Shown here: in pieces, positions 17,349 through 26,094 of the stretch | Layout of the letters: each line of letters opens with the position of its first letter | Position numbering within the stretch: position 1 is the first letter of the stretch | NCBI GenBank assembly: GCA_964469215.1 | Contig: CAYXYB010000002.1 | Coordinates: forward strand, 62,001-126,000 | DNA: 64,000 nt | Reading direction: 5' to 3' | Source: SKPS01 sp964469215 | Lineage (GTDB): Bacteria; Bacteroidota; Bacteroidia; Bacteroidales; SKPS01 | Position numbers and translations under genes: made by a program | Notes under the pieces: model-generated | Database searches by the model: none | Told to the model about the DNA's origin: nothing | Seen by the model: the letters and a program-made list of their open reading frames with translations, nothing else

Positions 17349-18686
17349 ATGAAATACCCTGATATTAAAACCCTTAAATGGTCAGAAATGGACCATCAGA
17401 TTTTTCAGAGAGCCCGCAAAGTGTTACCCGGTGGCGTTAGCCGTAATGTGCTTTTACGACAGGCTTTTCCTTCATACGTTGGTCACGCAAAAGGAGCCTA
17501 CGTAACTGATAACCATGGTGTGACACGTATCGACTTTGCAAATAACATTGCGTCTCTGATACATGGCCATGCTCACCCAGCCATTGTAAAAGCCGTAACA
17601 AGGCAAATCCGCAGAGGCACAGCATTCAATATTGCCACCGAGGTAGAAGTTGAATATGCAGAACTTATGTGCAACAGAATGCCAGGATTTGATATGTTAC
17701 GATTTGTCAATTCCGGCACTGAGGCGGTAATGGCAATGATTAAGGCTGCACGTGCATATACCGGTAAGCCCAAAATCGCAAAAGCTGAGGGAGGCTATCA
17801 CGGCAGCTACGACACTGCGGAGGTGAGCCAAAGTGCATCACCCGAAACATGGGGCAGTATTGACAACCCTGTCAGTGTACCACATGTTTACGGTACACCC
17901 AGGGGTGTAACCGACAATGTTGTTGTCTTCCCTTACAACGATACCGAAAGAACCATTAAGATACTCGACCGGTATGCAGGTGAGATTGGATGTGTGCTTG
18001 TTGATCCCATACCTCACAGAATCGGAATGGTAAAGGCTAAACCTGAGTTCATTGAAGCTCTTAGAAAATGGACTACCGATAACGGTGCACTTCTTTGTTT
18101 TGATGAAGTTATTTGTTTCAGGGTTGAATATGAAGGTGCCCAATCGCTTTATAATGTTAAACCCGACCTTACATCAATGGGGAAGATCATCGGTGGAGGA
18201 TTTCCTATAGGAGCATTTGGTGGCAAATCAGAATATATGAAAGTGCTTGATCCCACAAATCCGGATTTCAGGTTCGCCCTTTCCGGCACATTCTCAGCAA
18301 ATCCAATATCTATGACTGCCGGTAAAACTGCAATACAGATGTTCGACAGGGAGGCTGTGACAAAACTGAATAAAATGTCGGAGATAGCAATAAATCAAAT
18401 ACTTGAAGCCGGCAAGATTGCTGATATACCTCTAAGTATAACCGGAAGCGGATCGATGTTCAAGGTGCACTTCAGGGAGACTCCACCTCAGACTTACAGG
18501 GATGTTTATGAGGATGAAAAGACAAGGAAAATAAACACAATGTTCCTTCAAAGCCTCTATGAAAATGGTGTTATTATCATCTACAGTTGCTCATGCGTGC
18601 TCTCCACGGTTATCAAACAAAAAGAGGTGGACAGCCTGTCAGATGCCATGCTGAAAGCATTCAGACATATCAAACCCCATTTATAA
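17349..18686 (+). CDS. Class III PLP aminotransferase (glutamate-1-semialdehyde aminomutase-like), predicted beta-amino acid transaminase
   Basis: A fold-type I PLP enzyme of the HemL-like branch, 445 residues. PLP contacts visible are NSGTEAVM (121-128), GGYHGSYD (148-155), the Asp252 motif FDEV and the Schiff-base Lys279 in SMGKIIGGGFPIGAFGG. After FDEV the family usually reads MTGFRV; here it reads ICFRV, one residue shorter, at the active-site entrance. It is not a haem-synthesis gene by context: it lies between CoA-transferase and thiolase genes. Characterised beta-phenylalanine aminotransferases belong to this same branch, which makes transamination of a beta-amino acid from the upstream aminomutase the most coherent role. 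That role is inferred. Confidence 0.83.
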   Translation: MKYPDIKTLKWSEMDHQIFQRARKVLPGGVSRNVLLRQAFPSYVGHAKGAYVTDNHGVTRIDFANNIASLIHGHAHPAIVKAVTRQIRRGTAFNIATEVEVEYAELMCNRMPGFDMLRFVNSGTEAVMAMIKAARAYTGKPKIAKAEGGYHGSYDTAEVSQSASPETWGSIDNPVSVPHVYGTPRGVTDNVVVFPYNDTERTIKILDRYAGEIGCVLVDPIPHRIGMVKAKPEFIEALRKWTTDNGALLCFDEVICFRVEYEGAQSLYNVKPDLTSMGKIIGGGFPIGAFGGKSEYMKVLDPTNPDFRFALSGTFSANPISMTAGKTAIQMFDREAVTKLNKMSEIAINQILEAGKIADIPLSITGSGSMFKVHFRETPPQTYRDVYEDEKTRKINTMFLQSLYENGVIIIYSCSCVLSTVIKQKEVDSLSDAMLKAFRHIKPHL

Positions 18687-18720
18687 AAAGGGTCAATATG
18701 CGGAAAATAAATCTATCAAT

Positions 18721-19923
18721 ATGAACGAAGTTTTTATTGTTGATGCCATCCGGACACCCATTGGTAAGTATGGAGGAGCACTATCCGGTATCCGTACCGA
18801 TGATCTCGCTGCAATTCCGATTAAGGCGTTGATCCAAAGGAACAGCAGTATTGATCCTGCAGCTATCGACGATGTTATGATGGGTTGTGCAAATCAGGCA
18901 GGTGAAGACAACCGCAATGTTGCCAGGATGGCTTTGCTGCTGGCTGGCATGCCCTCATCGGTTTCCGGAGTAACAATAAACCGGTTATGTGGCTCCGGTC
19001 TTGATGCTGTTGGCACTGCAGCCCGGGCTATACGTGCAGGTGAAGCTGACCTGGTGATCGCCGGAGGTGTTGAGAACATGACACGAGCCCCGTTCGTGTT
19101 TGGGAAATCTGCAGAACCGTTTGGCAGATCTGCACAAATCTACGATACCACATTGGGCTGGAGGTTCATAAACCGGATCATCGAACAAATGTATGGTGTG
19201 GACTCTATGATGCAGACAGCAGAGAACATTGCAGCAGAACTGAAAATTTCCCGGGAGGATCAGGATATGTTAGCCTTCCGGAGTCAGAATAAAGCAGCAA
19301 ATGCTTTGAATGATGGTGAATTTGAAGATGAGGTTTTACCCTTGGTAATACCTACCAGGAAAGGTGATCCTGTGGTTTTTGACAAGGATGAACATCCCCG
19401 ACTCTCCCCCCCGGAGATTCTTTCCACTCTCAAGCCGCTTATTTCACCAACCGGAACCATAACCGCAGGCAACTCATCAGGAATAAACGATGGATCGGCA
19501 GCACTTCTGATTGCTTCCGGGAAAGCCATTGCCACATTCAACCTGAAGCCATTGGCACGTGTAGCAGGTATGGCCGTTGCCGGTGTTGAGCCACGAATAA
19601 TGGGCCTCGGGCCGGTTCCGGCAACCTTGAAACTGCTGAAACTTACCGGACTGTCGCTCGACGACATCGATATAATTGAGCTGAATGAAGCCTTCGCTGC
19701 ACAGGCGCTGGGATGCCTCCGTGAACTTGGCATCGAAGATGATGATCCCCGGGTCAACCCCCGCGGAGGCGCAATAGCACTTGGACACCCACTGGGAATG
19801 AGTGGTGCGAGGCTTGCCACTACAGCTACATATCAGCTTGTGAAAAGCAAAGCTAAAATAGCACTTTGTGCAATGTGTATCGGCGTTGGACAGGGTATCT
19901 CACTGATCCTGGAGAAAGAATGA
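18721..19923 (+). CDS. Thiolase, 3-oxoadipyl-CoA thiolase (PcaF)-like
   Basis: Cleaves a 3-oxoacyl-CoA with CoA to acetyl-CoA and a shortened acyl-CoA. The catalytic residues are Cys90 (NRLCGSGLDAVG), His356 (GHPLGMSGAR) and Cys386 (CIGVGQG). The stretches CANQAGEDNRNVARMALLLA and DTTLGWRFIN resemble PcaF/PaaJ rather than acetoacetyl-CoA thiolase, which suggests a dicarboxylic substrate giving succinyl-CoA plus acetyl-CoA. The 400 residues are full length. It lies 34 bases after the aminotransferase gene and closes the catabolic block. The subfamily call is from memory of PcaF sequences and should be confirmed by a tree. Confidence 0.88.
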   Translation: MNEVFIVDAIRTPIGKYGGALSGIRTDDLAAIPIKALIQRNSSIDPAAIDDVMMGCANQAGEDNRNVARMALLLAGMPSSVSGVTINRLCGSGLDAVGTAARAIRAGEADLVIAGGVENMTRAPFVFGKSAEPFGRSAQIYDTTLGWRFINRIIEQMYGVDSMMQTAENIAAELKISREDQDMLAFRSQNKAANALNDGEFEDEVLPLVIPTRKGDPVVFDKDEHPRLSPPEILSTLKPLISPTGTITAGNSSGINDGSAALLIASGKAIATFNLKPLARVAGMAVAGVEPRIMGLGPVPATLKLLKLTGLSLDDIDIIELNEAFAAQALGCLRELGIEDDDPRVNPRGGAIALGHPLGMSGARLATTATYQLVKSKAKIALCAMCIGVGQGISLILEKE

Positions 19924-19977
19924 GCAGGATAGGGGTAATTGCTTTACTTTTGCTCACAGAATCTTAACTATATCAAT

Positions 19978-20418
19978 ATGATAAAAGCAGAAATCCATAC
20001 CCAAAAAGGGTTAATGACAGCAGAACTCTACCCTAAAGATGCACCGGGTACAGTATCTAACTTTGTAACCCTTGCACGGAAGGGTTTTTACGACGACCTT
20101 ACATTTCACAGAGTCATACCCGACTTTGTAATCCAGGGTGGATGCCCTGACGGAACAGGCATGGGAGGTCCGGGGTATACCATCAAATGTGAGCTAGATG
20201 GTGATAATCAGTACCACGATCGTGGCGTTCTCTCGATGGCCCATGCAGGCAGGAATACCGGCGGGTCGCAATTCTTCATCTGCCACAACAGGGCAAATAC
20301 ACAACACCTCGACCGCAACCATACTGTTTTTGGAAAAGTGATCGAAGGAGTTGAAGTAATTGATCTGATCAGAAGAGGTGACATCATCGAAAAGATAGTT
20401 ATCGTTGAAGAAGATTAA
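19978..20418 (+). CDS. Cyclophilin-type peptidyl-prolyl cis-trans isomerase
   Basis: A small cytoplasmic cyclophilin of 146 residues that speeds proline isomerisation during folding. Family motifs: TFHRVIPDFVIQGGCP with the catalytic Arg, SMAHAGRNTGGSQFFI and LDRNHTVFGKV. The ATG at 19978 opens the conserved sequence MIKAEIHTQKG; a TTG at 19939 would add 13 unsupported residues. No signal peptide is seen. It sits between the thiolase and hddA genes in the same direction, probably carried on the same transcript without a functional link. Confidence 0.92.
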   Translation: MIKAEIHTQKGLMTAELYPKDAPGTVSNFVTLARKGFYDDLTFHRVIPDFVIQGGCPDGTGMGGPGYTIKCELDGDNQYHDRGVLSMAHAGRNTGGSQFFICHNRANTQHLDRNHTVFGKVIEGVEVIDLIRRGDIIEKIVIVEED

Positions 20419-20439
20419 TTCATATAAACTACAACGGTT

Positions 20440-21462
20440 ATGATAATCAGAAGCAAAGCTCCGTTACGTCTGGGACTTGCCGGCGGCGGCACCGATGTTG
20501 CACCCTACTCCGACCTCTATGGAGGTGCAATCCTGAATGCAACAATCAGCCTTTATGCACATGCATCTATCAGGCCTGCGGATGATGGTCTGATAAGGAT
20601 AAATGCCCACGACACCGGAAAATCAATGCAATACAGGTCTAAAGGTAAATTGGATATTGACGGTGAACACGATCTGCATAAAGGTATCTATAACCGGATT
20701 ATCAAAGATTTTGTCAAATCACCCCTTTCATTTGAACTTACAACTACGGTGGATGCCCCTCCCGGATCCGGGCTTGGCACATCATCAACACTAGTTATTG
20801 CCATATTGGGAGCTTTCGTTGAATGGCTCCGCCTTCCGCTTGGGGAATACGATATTGCTCACCTTGCATACGATATAGAAAGGGTTGACCTCAACATGGC
20901 AGGGGGCAAACAGGATCAGTATGCCGCAACATTCGGTGGTGTGAATTTTATGGAATTCTATGATAACGACAAGGTAATTGTAAACCCCTTGAGAATAAGG
21001 CAAAACTACCTCGACGAACTGTCGCATAACCTATTGCTTTATTACACATCCACAAGCCGAATTTCATCCGCAATAATCGAGAGGCAGCAGAATAATGTCC
21101 ACAGTAAAGTCAACAGCACCATCGATGCAATGCACCGGCTGAAGGACCAGGCACGAATGATGAAAGAGGCACTTCTGCAGGGCGAAATAGATCAGATTGG
21201 AACCATCCTGGACTATGGCTGGCAGAACAAAAAGGCCATGGCAGAAGGTATCACAAACCCACTGATCGACGAGATATATAAGACAGCCATTGATGCCGGT
21301 GCCACCGGCGGAAAGATCTCCGGTGCCGGCGGCGGTGGGTTCATCTTCTTCTACTGCCCCGATAACACCAGGTTTGATGTGATGAAAGCCCTTGTGAGAT
21401 TTGGCGGCGAATGCAAACCCTATGAGTTTACAAAACAGGGTCTGAGAACCTGGAGGTTCTAA
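20440..21462 (+). CDS. hddA: D-glycero-alpha-D-manno-heptose 7-phosphate kinase (HddA), GHMP kinase
   Basis: Phosphorylates heptose 7-phosphate at C1 in GDP-heptose synthesis. N-terminal RSKAPLRLGLAGGGTDVAPY and the ATP-binding GHMP motif DAPPGSGLGTSST (about 107-119) are clear, as is the C-terminal TGGKISGAGGGGFIFFY. The 340 residues match HddA, not the bifunctional HldE of enterobacteria. Together with gmhA, hddC and gmhB 6 kb away on the other strand, it completes the four-enzyme route to GDP-D-glycero-alpha-D-manno-heptose. It starts 21 bases after the cyclophilin gene and ends in a small hairpin-forming sequence (21445-21460), convergent with comEC. Confidence 0.9.
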   Translation: MIIRSKAPLRLGLAGGGTDVAPYSDLYGGAILNATISLYAHASIRPADDGLIRINAHDTGKSMQYRSKGKLDIDGEHDLHKGIYNRIIKDFVKSPLSFELTTTVDAPPGSGLGTSSTLVIAILGAFVEWLRLPLGEYDIAHLAYDIERVDLNMAGGKQDQYAATFGGVNFMEFYDNDKVIVNPLRIRQNYLDELSHNLLLYYTSTSRISSAIIERQQNNVHSKVNSTIDAMHRLKDQARMMKEALLQGEIDQIGTILDYGWQNKKAMAEGITNPLIDEIYKTAIDAGATGGKISGAGGGGFIFFYCPDNTRFDVMKALVRFGGECKPYEFTKQGLRTWRF

Positions 21463-21559
21463 GGTTTTATCCAACACATTCCAAGCCATAAACCAATGCC
21501 TGATGTATTCTTCAAACCCCATTCTTGCATTCGTGGCAGCAATATTCGTGGTAACAATT

Positions 21560-23647
21560 TTACCGCAGCCTGAAACATCCCTGAATCGCCGTATTCCGGA
21601 CAACCTTCCCCTCCGCCATCTCCATCCACCTACCCGCCTTCCATAAAGGCATCGAACCATCAACCAGCCATATCTCTGCATCCACAAGTGAAAAAATGTC
21701 AGTTGCAGGCCTCAAACTGCTCCCAATCACAGCCACTTTACAGGAAATCCGTTTATCACTTTTCTCCGGCAAACCGTTAATAAACAACACTTTCCCGGCA
21801 GGGTGCGTAACAATCGTCAGCGTACCATCATGAAGTACGACATCTGGATTACCAGTACATACAGATGACACCCCTACCATCAACCTGTAACCCTGTGCAG
21901 CAAATGCGATATAGCGCTCCGGAATGGTGTCATTACTATGTACGGAGATAAGTCTCCCCTGCGAAACAAAATCTGTCACACCCGAACGCTTCACCTGGTA
22001 AAAAACAACCTCATTTAGTTTGCTTACGGAGTAAGCATGATAAGTAGTGTAAGCAAAAAAGATCATCAAAACAAAAATAGACAGATGCAAAAACTTCCTT
22101 CCCTCTCCATTCACCCACAACATCACTGTAAATACACACAGTAGAAGCATCCACATCTGCATTTGCGACAGATATATATCCGCAGTAACAGAACCGGGCA
22201 GGCCATCGACAATACCTACCAGAAATCGCATAAACGTGAGCATTGTGTTAAAGATAATCTCTGTAAACGGTGAGATCGATTCAATCGGAAGAGCTACATA
22301 CAAGACTCCGGTGTAGATTACAAAACCTGTTACGGGAATAACAAGCAGGTTGGTGAGCAGGAAGTAGTTTGGGAATATTCCAAAGATCTTCAGAGCAACC
22401 GGAAATGTAAAGAGCTGGGCGCAAAATGACACCGAAAGCAGATCCCGTATCTTTATCATAATTTTGTTCCCGGGACTCCATAAAGAGGCAATAATCGGGT
22501 GCAGGGTAATTATTCCTGTCACAGCGAGATAAGAAAGTTGAAATCCGGCATTGAAGAGCACCGGTGGTTCATCGAGCAACAGTATAAAGGCAGAAGCAAA
22601 AACACTATTCATGGGAGGTGTTTTACGCATGGTAAGTTTGCCTGCAAGCATAAATGAGAACATCACCGATGCCCGGTTTACACTTGGTGGCATTCCGGTC
22701 ACCATGGCATAACCCCAGATTGCAATAATCCCTGTACAAAAGAACACCGGCTTTCCCCATCGTGGAATCTTTCGCAAATATCCAAGAATAGCACTTACCA
22801 TAATGAATATTATTCCCACATGCAGGCCAGAGACACATAACACGTGAATGGCACCCGCTTCAGAGAAGCTTCTGTTAACCTCTGGATCAAGCTCATCCTT
22901 TATTCCGATCAGGAGTGCTAATGCCAGCCCTTTGTTTGCCGGATCCAGCCCGCTGCTGTTTATTCTGGTGCAGATTGCAGACCGGGCGTTATGGGTCAGG
23001 CTGCTCAAAACGCCTTGTTTTCCTTGCGACAACAGTTTCCAGTTGCCATCTCCAAGCCATGCAGTATGATGTATACCCTTTCGGCGGAGATATTTTCCAT
23101 AATCAAATCCTCCGGGATTACCCCCCGACTCCACCCCGGAGATGGTGTATTTTATCAGCAGTGTATCACCTTTCCCAAGTGTGGCTGTTGATGAATCATC
23201 CGGAAAATAACCCATCACAAAAAAACCACCTCCGCGACAAACCCCCGATTCATCCGATATGCCGACTATTGATAATTCAGCTGCTAAGCTCTTTGTCTTT
23301 CTTCGTGGAATCTCTTCAAGCACAGCTACGCCAACCAGATCTCCCCTGCAATTACTTCCCGAAAGCCATTCCCGGGTGCTTCTATCAAGGTTTTCGTACA
23401 TAGAATATCGTAGGAAACCCAGCATTAACAGAATAATAATTAAGGGTAACCCACTTATCCACCTGTGAGTGTATGACGGCATCGGAACAACTTGCAGAAT
23501 AAACATGCTTATTATAAGCATCGACAATATCATAACAACAAAGAACCACACTCCCGGTTGCTGATACCCCAGATATTCATACAACCCTGTGCCAATGGCA
23601 AATGGAATAGTTATCCTAAAGAACGGGATCTGGCTTAAACTGGTCAT
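21560..23647 (-). CDS. comEC: ComEC/Rec2-family DNA uptake channel protein
   Basis: A polytopic inner-membrane protein of the competence family. An N-terminal soluble OB-like region (DUF4131, about 60-210) is followed by the competence domain with the hallmark IHVLCVSGLHVGIIF and about eight hydrophobic segments (to about residue 510). The C-terminal 190 residues are hydrophilic but show no HxHxDH metal motif, so the metallo-beta-lactamase domain of long ComEC proteins is missing or degenerate. That short form is common in Bacteroidota. It is last in a long minus-strand run starting near 32.7 kb. Natural uptake of DNA is possible, but no other competence genes are in the window. Confidence 0.87.
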   Translation of the reverse strand: MTSLSQIPFFRITIPFAIGTGLYEYLGYQQPGVWFFVVMILSMLIISMFILQVVPMPSYTHRWISGLPLIIILLMLGFLRYSMYENLDRSTREWLSGSNCRGDLVGVAVLEEIPRRKTKSLAAELSIVGISDESGVCRGGGFFVMGYFPDDSSTATLGKGDTLLIKYTISGVESGGNPGGFDYGKYLRRKGIHHTAWLGDGNWKLLSQGKQGVLSSLTHNARSAICTRINSSGLDPANKGLALALLIGIKDELDPEVNRSFSEAGAIHVLCVSGLHVGIIFIMVSAILGYLRKIPRWGKPVFFCTGIIAIWGYAMVTGMPPSVNRASVMFSFMLAGKLTMRKTPPMNSVFASAFILLLDEPPVLFNAGFQLSYLAVTGIITLHPIIASLWSPGNKIMIKIRDLLSVSFCAQLFTFPVALKIFGIFPNYFLLTNLLVIPVTGFVIYTGVLYVALPIESISPFTEIIFNTMLTFMRFLVGIVDGLPGSVTADIYLSQMQMWMLLLCVFTVMLWVNGEGRKFLHLSIFVLMIFFAYTTYHAYSVSKLNEVVFYQVKRSGVTDFVSQGRLISVHSNDTIPERYIAFAAQGYRLMVGVSSVCTGNPDVVLHDGTLTIVTHPAGKVLFINGLPEKSDKRISCKVAVIGSSLRPATDIFSLVDAEIWLVDGSMPLWKAGRWMEMAEGKVVRNTAIQGCFRLR

Positions 23648-23741
23648 CCCGGATGTTTACAAAGGATATTTGCCTGAGCAGCTAAAAAAGGAAATAATTA
23701 ATATACAGGGGTGATAAACAATGTCTTATGGCAAAATAAGC

Positions 23742-24893
23742 TTATTGAACAGATGCCATAATATTCAGATCAGAGAGTGTTTTTATCTCAATGCCTGAAT
23801 AATAGAATTTAAGGATATCATGCGAAGGGTAACCGAGATCTGCCATACGGATTGCCCCTTCCTGAGATAGGCCAACACCATGTCCGTAACCTTTTCCTTT
23901 GAAGACCACGACATCGTGCTCGACAACAATATCGAAATAGGTGGATTTGAGTTTCAGGTCTGATCGCATCCGTGAAAGAGGTATATTATTCAGGAAGTAT
24001 TTTGTTCGTTGAATTTGTTTGTGGTTGAGGGCAAGAAACTTCATGGAGTCGTTTTCAACGGGATAGTTCCAGTTCGTATCAAGGTAGTTGAGCCAGTCAA
24101 CAACAGGCATACTGAATGTCCATAAATAGTTACGTTGCCCAACTGAAAAAGTGTCTTCAACAGCACGAAGATAAGGGAGAGAGCTTACCCACACATCATC
24201 AGAAGCCAATGTATGTCCACCACTGTTTGAGTGGAATACTGCATTTATAAGGTTACTATCGTCATACAGTATCACCTCCCCGGTGGTACGGGTTACAGCT
24301 TCGGTGATCTGAGGTTTCACAGCCCTTCCCTTGAAAACCTGGTTACTTACATCATCTTTAAGGCAAAAATCAGATCCGTTAATAAGAATCAACCTCATGG
24401 CATAAGTTCTTGAAACAATAGCCTGCACCATAAAAAACTCAACATTGTTTGTGCTTCCGCCTGATTCTGCCTGGACAACTCCTCCAACATAACTCTCAAG
24501 ATCAACGATATTGGTCAGCCTGATCGCCCCCTGATGTAATTCCAGTAAAAGATCGTCATCGTAATATCTTACCGGGATTTTCCCGCTCTTAAGGATGAAT
24601 GAATTGCACATTCCGACACCTTTAATATTGAAAGTTGCAGCTTCAGCTTTTACAACACCATTCTCCATTAACCTGATCACTGTATCAGCATAAGTGAATG
24701 TAACCGTTTCCCCATGTGACAGTGTTGTTACTTCCAATTCACCCAATGAAATAACATACCGTCCCGAATGGTGGCCGATCTCAATATCCCAGATACCCTG
24801 GCCTGTAAACAGGTTAACCTTAACATCCATGCTGTTGCATAATGAGGCTAAAGTTAAAAGCCAGACAATGAGGTAAACTTTTCTCATACTCAT
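23742..24893 (-). CDS. SpoIID/LytB-domain protein
   Basis: A secreted or membrane-anchored protein with the SpoIID fold, a lytic transglycosylase of peptidoglycan that in Firmicutes works in sporulation. Visible motifs: the YVGGVVQAESGGS region with the candidate catalytic Glu, FFMVQAIVSRTYAM, SNSGGHTLASDDVW and GYGHGVGLSQEGAIRMA. A signal peptide (RKVYLIVWLLTLASL) begins the protein. Bacteroidota do not sporulate; here it probably trims septal or denuded glycans, which is inference. The start may be the ATG at 24893 or the one at 24887; the frame's upstream TTG is not favoured. Confidence 0.84.
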   Translation of the reverse strand: MSMRKVYLIVWLLTLASLCNSMDVKVNLFTGQGIWDIEIGHHSGRYVISLGELEVTTLSHGETVTFTYADTVIRLMENGVVKAEAATFNIKGVGMCNSFILKSGKIPVRYYDDDLLLELHQGAIRLTNIVDLESYVGGVVQAESGGSTNNVEFFMVQAIVSRTYAMRLILINGSDFCLKDDVSNQVFKGRAVKPQITEAVTRTTGEVILYDDSNLINAVFHSNSGGHTLASDDVWVSSLPYLRAVEDTFSVGQRNYLWTFSMPVVDWLNYLDTNWNYPVENDSMKFLALNHKQIQRTKYFLNNIPLSRMRSDLKLKSTYFDIVVEHDVVVFKGKGYGHGVGLSQEGAIRMADLGYPSHDILKFYYSGIEIKTLSDLNIMASVQ

Positions 24894-24939
24894 CAATATA
24901 CTAAATCTGAAGGTGGAGGTGCTTATCCGTAAGACCTGA

Positions 24940-26061
24940 CTACTTTAATGCAGAATATTTCATTATCAGTTCTGCCGTAGTCCTGGAAGCACCTTTCCCG
25001 CCAAGTTTTCGTCTGAGTTCTACGTAATCGGCGGAAATTTGTTCCCTTTTTTTGCTGTCTGAAATGATATCGCGGAGGTGCTTTTCTGCACATTGTCTGT
25101 TCATATCTTTCTGAATCAGCTCTTTAACCACCTCTCTTTCAATGATCAGATTTACAAGGGAGATAAAATTTAGTTTCACTAACCTTTTCGCAATAAAATA
25201 AGAGATAGGATTTGCTTTATAACAAACCACCTGAGGGAGGTTAAACAGAGCTGCTTCCAGGGTTGCCGTACCTGAGGTAATTAATGCAGCCTTTGAGTGT
25301 GTCATAAGGCTGTAAGTCTGATCATAAATTAATCGAAATTCAGCCCCACGGCTTTTTTTTCTGTAATAATCAGACGACACGGCAGATGTGCCCGCAATAA
25401 CAAACTGAAAATCGTTTTTAAAAAATGGAATCACCTGAATCATCACCGGCAACAGACGTCTTATCTCCTGTTTGCGGCTACCTGGCAGCAGAGCAATCAG
25501 AGGTCTGTCATCAAGTCCGTTATTCTTTCTGAAAGTATCTTCATCCTCTACAGGGAAAGCTTCAATAGCATCCAGCAAAGGATGCCCGACGAAATCCACA
25601 TCATAGCCAAAACGTTCATAGAACACCTTCTCGAATGGCAGGATCACAAACAGGTGGTCAACAGATCGTTTGATCCGTCGGATACGCCCCTGTTTCCATG
25701 CCCATATCTGGGGTGATATGTAATAAAACACCCTGATGCCTCGTTCTTTCGCAAATTCGGCGATCCTGAGGTTAAATCCAGGATAATCAATCAGGATAAC
25801 AGCATCAGGTTTCCATTTATTAATATCTTCTTTGCAAATCCTTATCAGGCTGAATATCTTCCTCAAATTAACAAGAATTTCCCAGAAACCCATAAAATCC
25901 AGATCGCTGATATGACTCACTATTTCCACCCCCTCTTTCTTCATCAGATCACCACCGTTTCCTCTGAACACAGCATCAGGATCCTGAGATCTGAGCTCAC
26001 GCACCAGTCCCGACCCATGCAGATCACCTGAAACTTCACCGGCAATAATATAGTATTTCAT
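24940..26061 (-). CDS. lpxB: Lipid-A-disaccharide synthase
   Basis: A GT19 glycosyltransferase that joins UDP-diacylglucosamine and lipid X in lipid A synthesis at the inner membrane. Motifs: IAGEVSGDLHGSGLVREL at 4-21, YYISPQIWAWKQGRI, FVGHPLLD and LPGSRKQEIRRLLPVM. Its 373 residues are the normal length. It lies 33 bases after the small membrane protein and 46 bases before the SpoIID-type gene. With kdsC and the gmh/hdd genes it shows that this is a true outer-membrane, LPS-making bacterium. Confidence 0.95.
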   Translation of the reverse strand: MKYYIIAGEVSGDLHGSGLVRELRSQDPDAVFRGNGGDLMKKEGVEIVSHISDLDFMGFWEILVNLRKIFSLIRICKEDINKWKPDAVILIDYPGFNLRIAEFAKERGIRVFYYISPQIWAWKQGRIRRIKRSVDHLFVILPFEKVFYERFGYDVDFVGHPLLDAIEAFPVEDEDTFRKNNGLDDRPLIALLPGSRKQEIRRLLPVMIQVIPFFKNDFQFVIAGTSAVSSDYYRKKSRGAEFRLIYDQTYSLMTHSKAALITSGTATLEAALFNLPQVVCYKANPISYFIAKRLVKLNFISLVNLIIEREVVKELIQKDMNRQCAEKHLRDIISDSKKREQISADYVELRRKLGGKGASRTTAELIMKYSALK

Positions 26062-26094
26062 CTTCAGGAACCCTTCATTTTTTGATCATGATAA

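Noticed and set aside
17349..18686. HemL, glutamate-1-semialdehyde aminomutase for haem synthesis
   Set aside because: The fold matches, but the active-site motif is one residue short and the gene lies inside a CoA-dependent catabolic operon with no haem genes.
19284..19820. 178-residue minus-strand reading frame rich in Ser, Ala and Pro
   Set aside because: It is antisense to the thiolase, in the frame usually left open by GC-rich third positions; the composition is typical of a shadow frame.
21064..21687. 207-residue minus-strand frame at the hddA/comEC junction
   Set aside because: It overlaps the ends of two well-supported genes and begins with a low-complexity Gly/Arg/Trp stretch.
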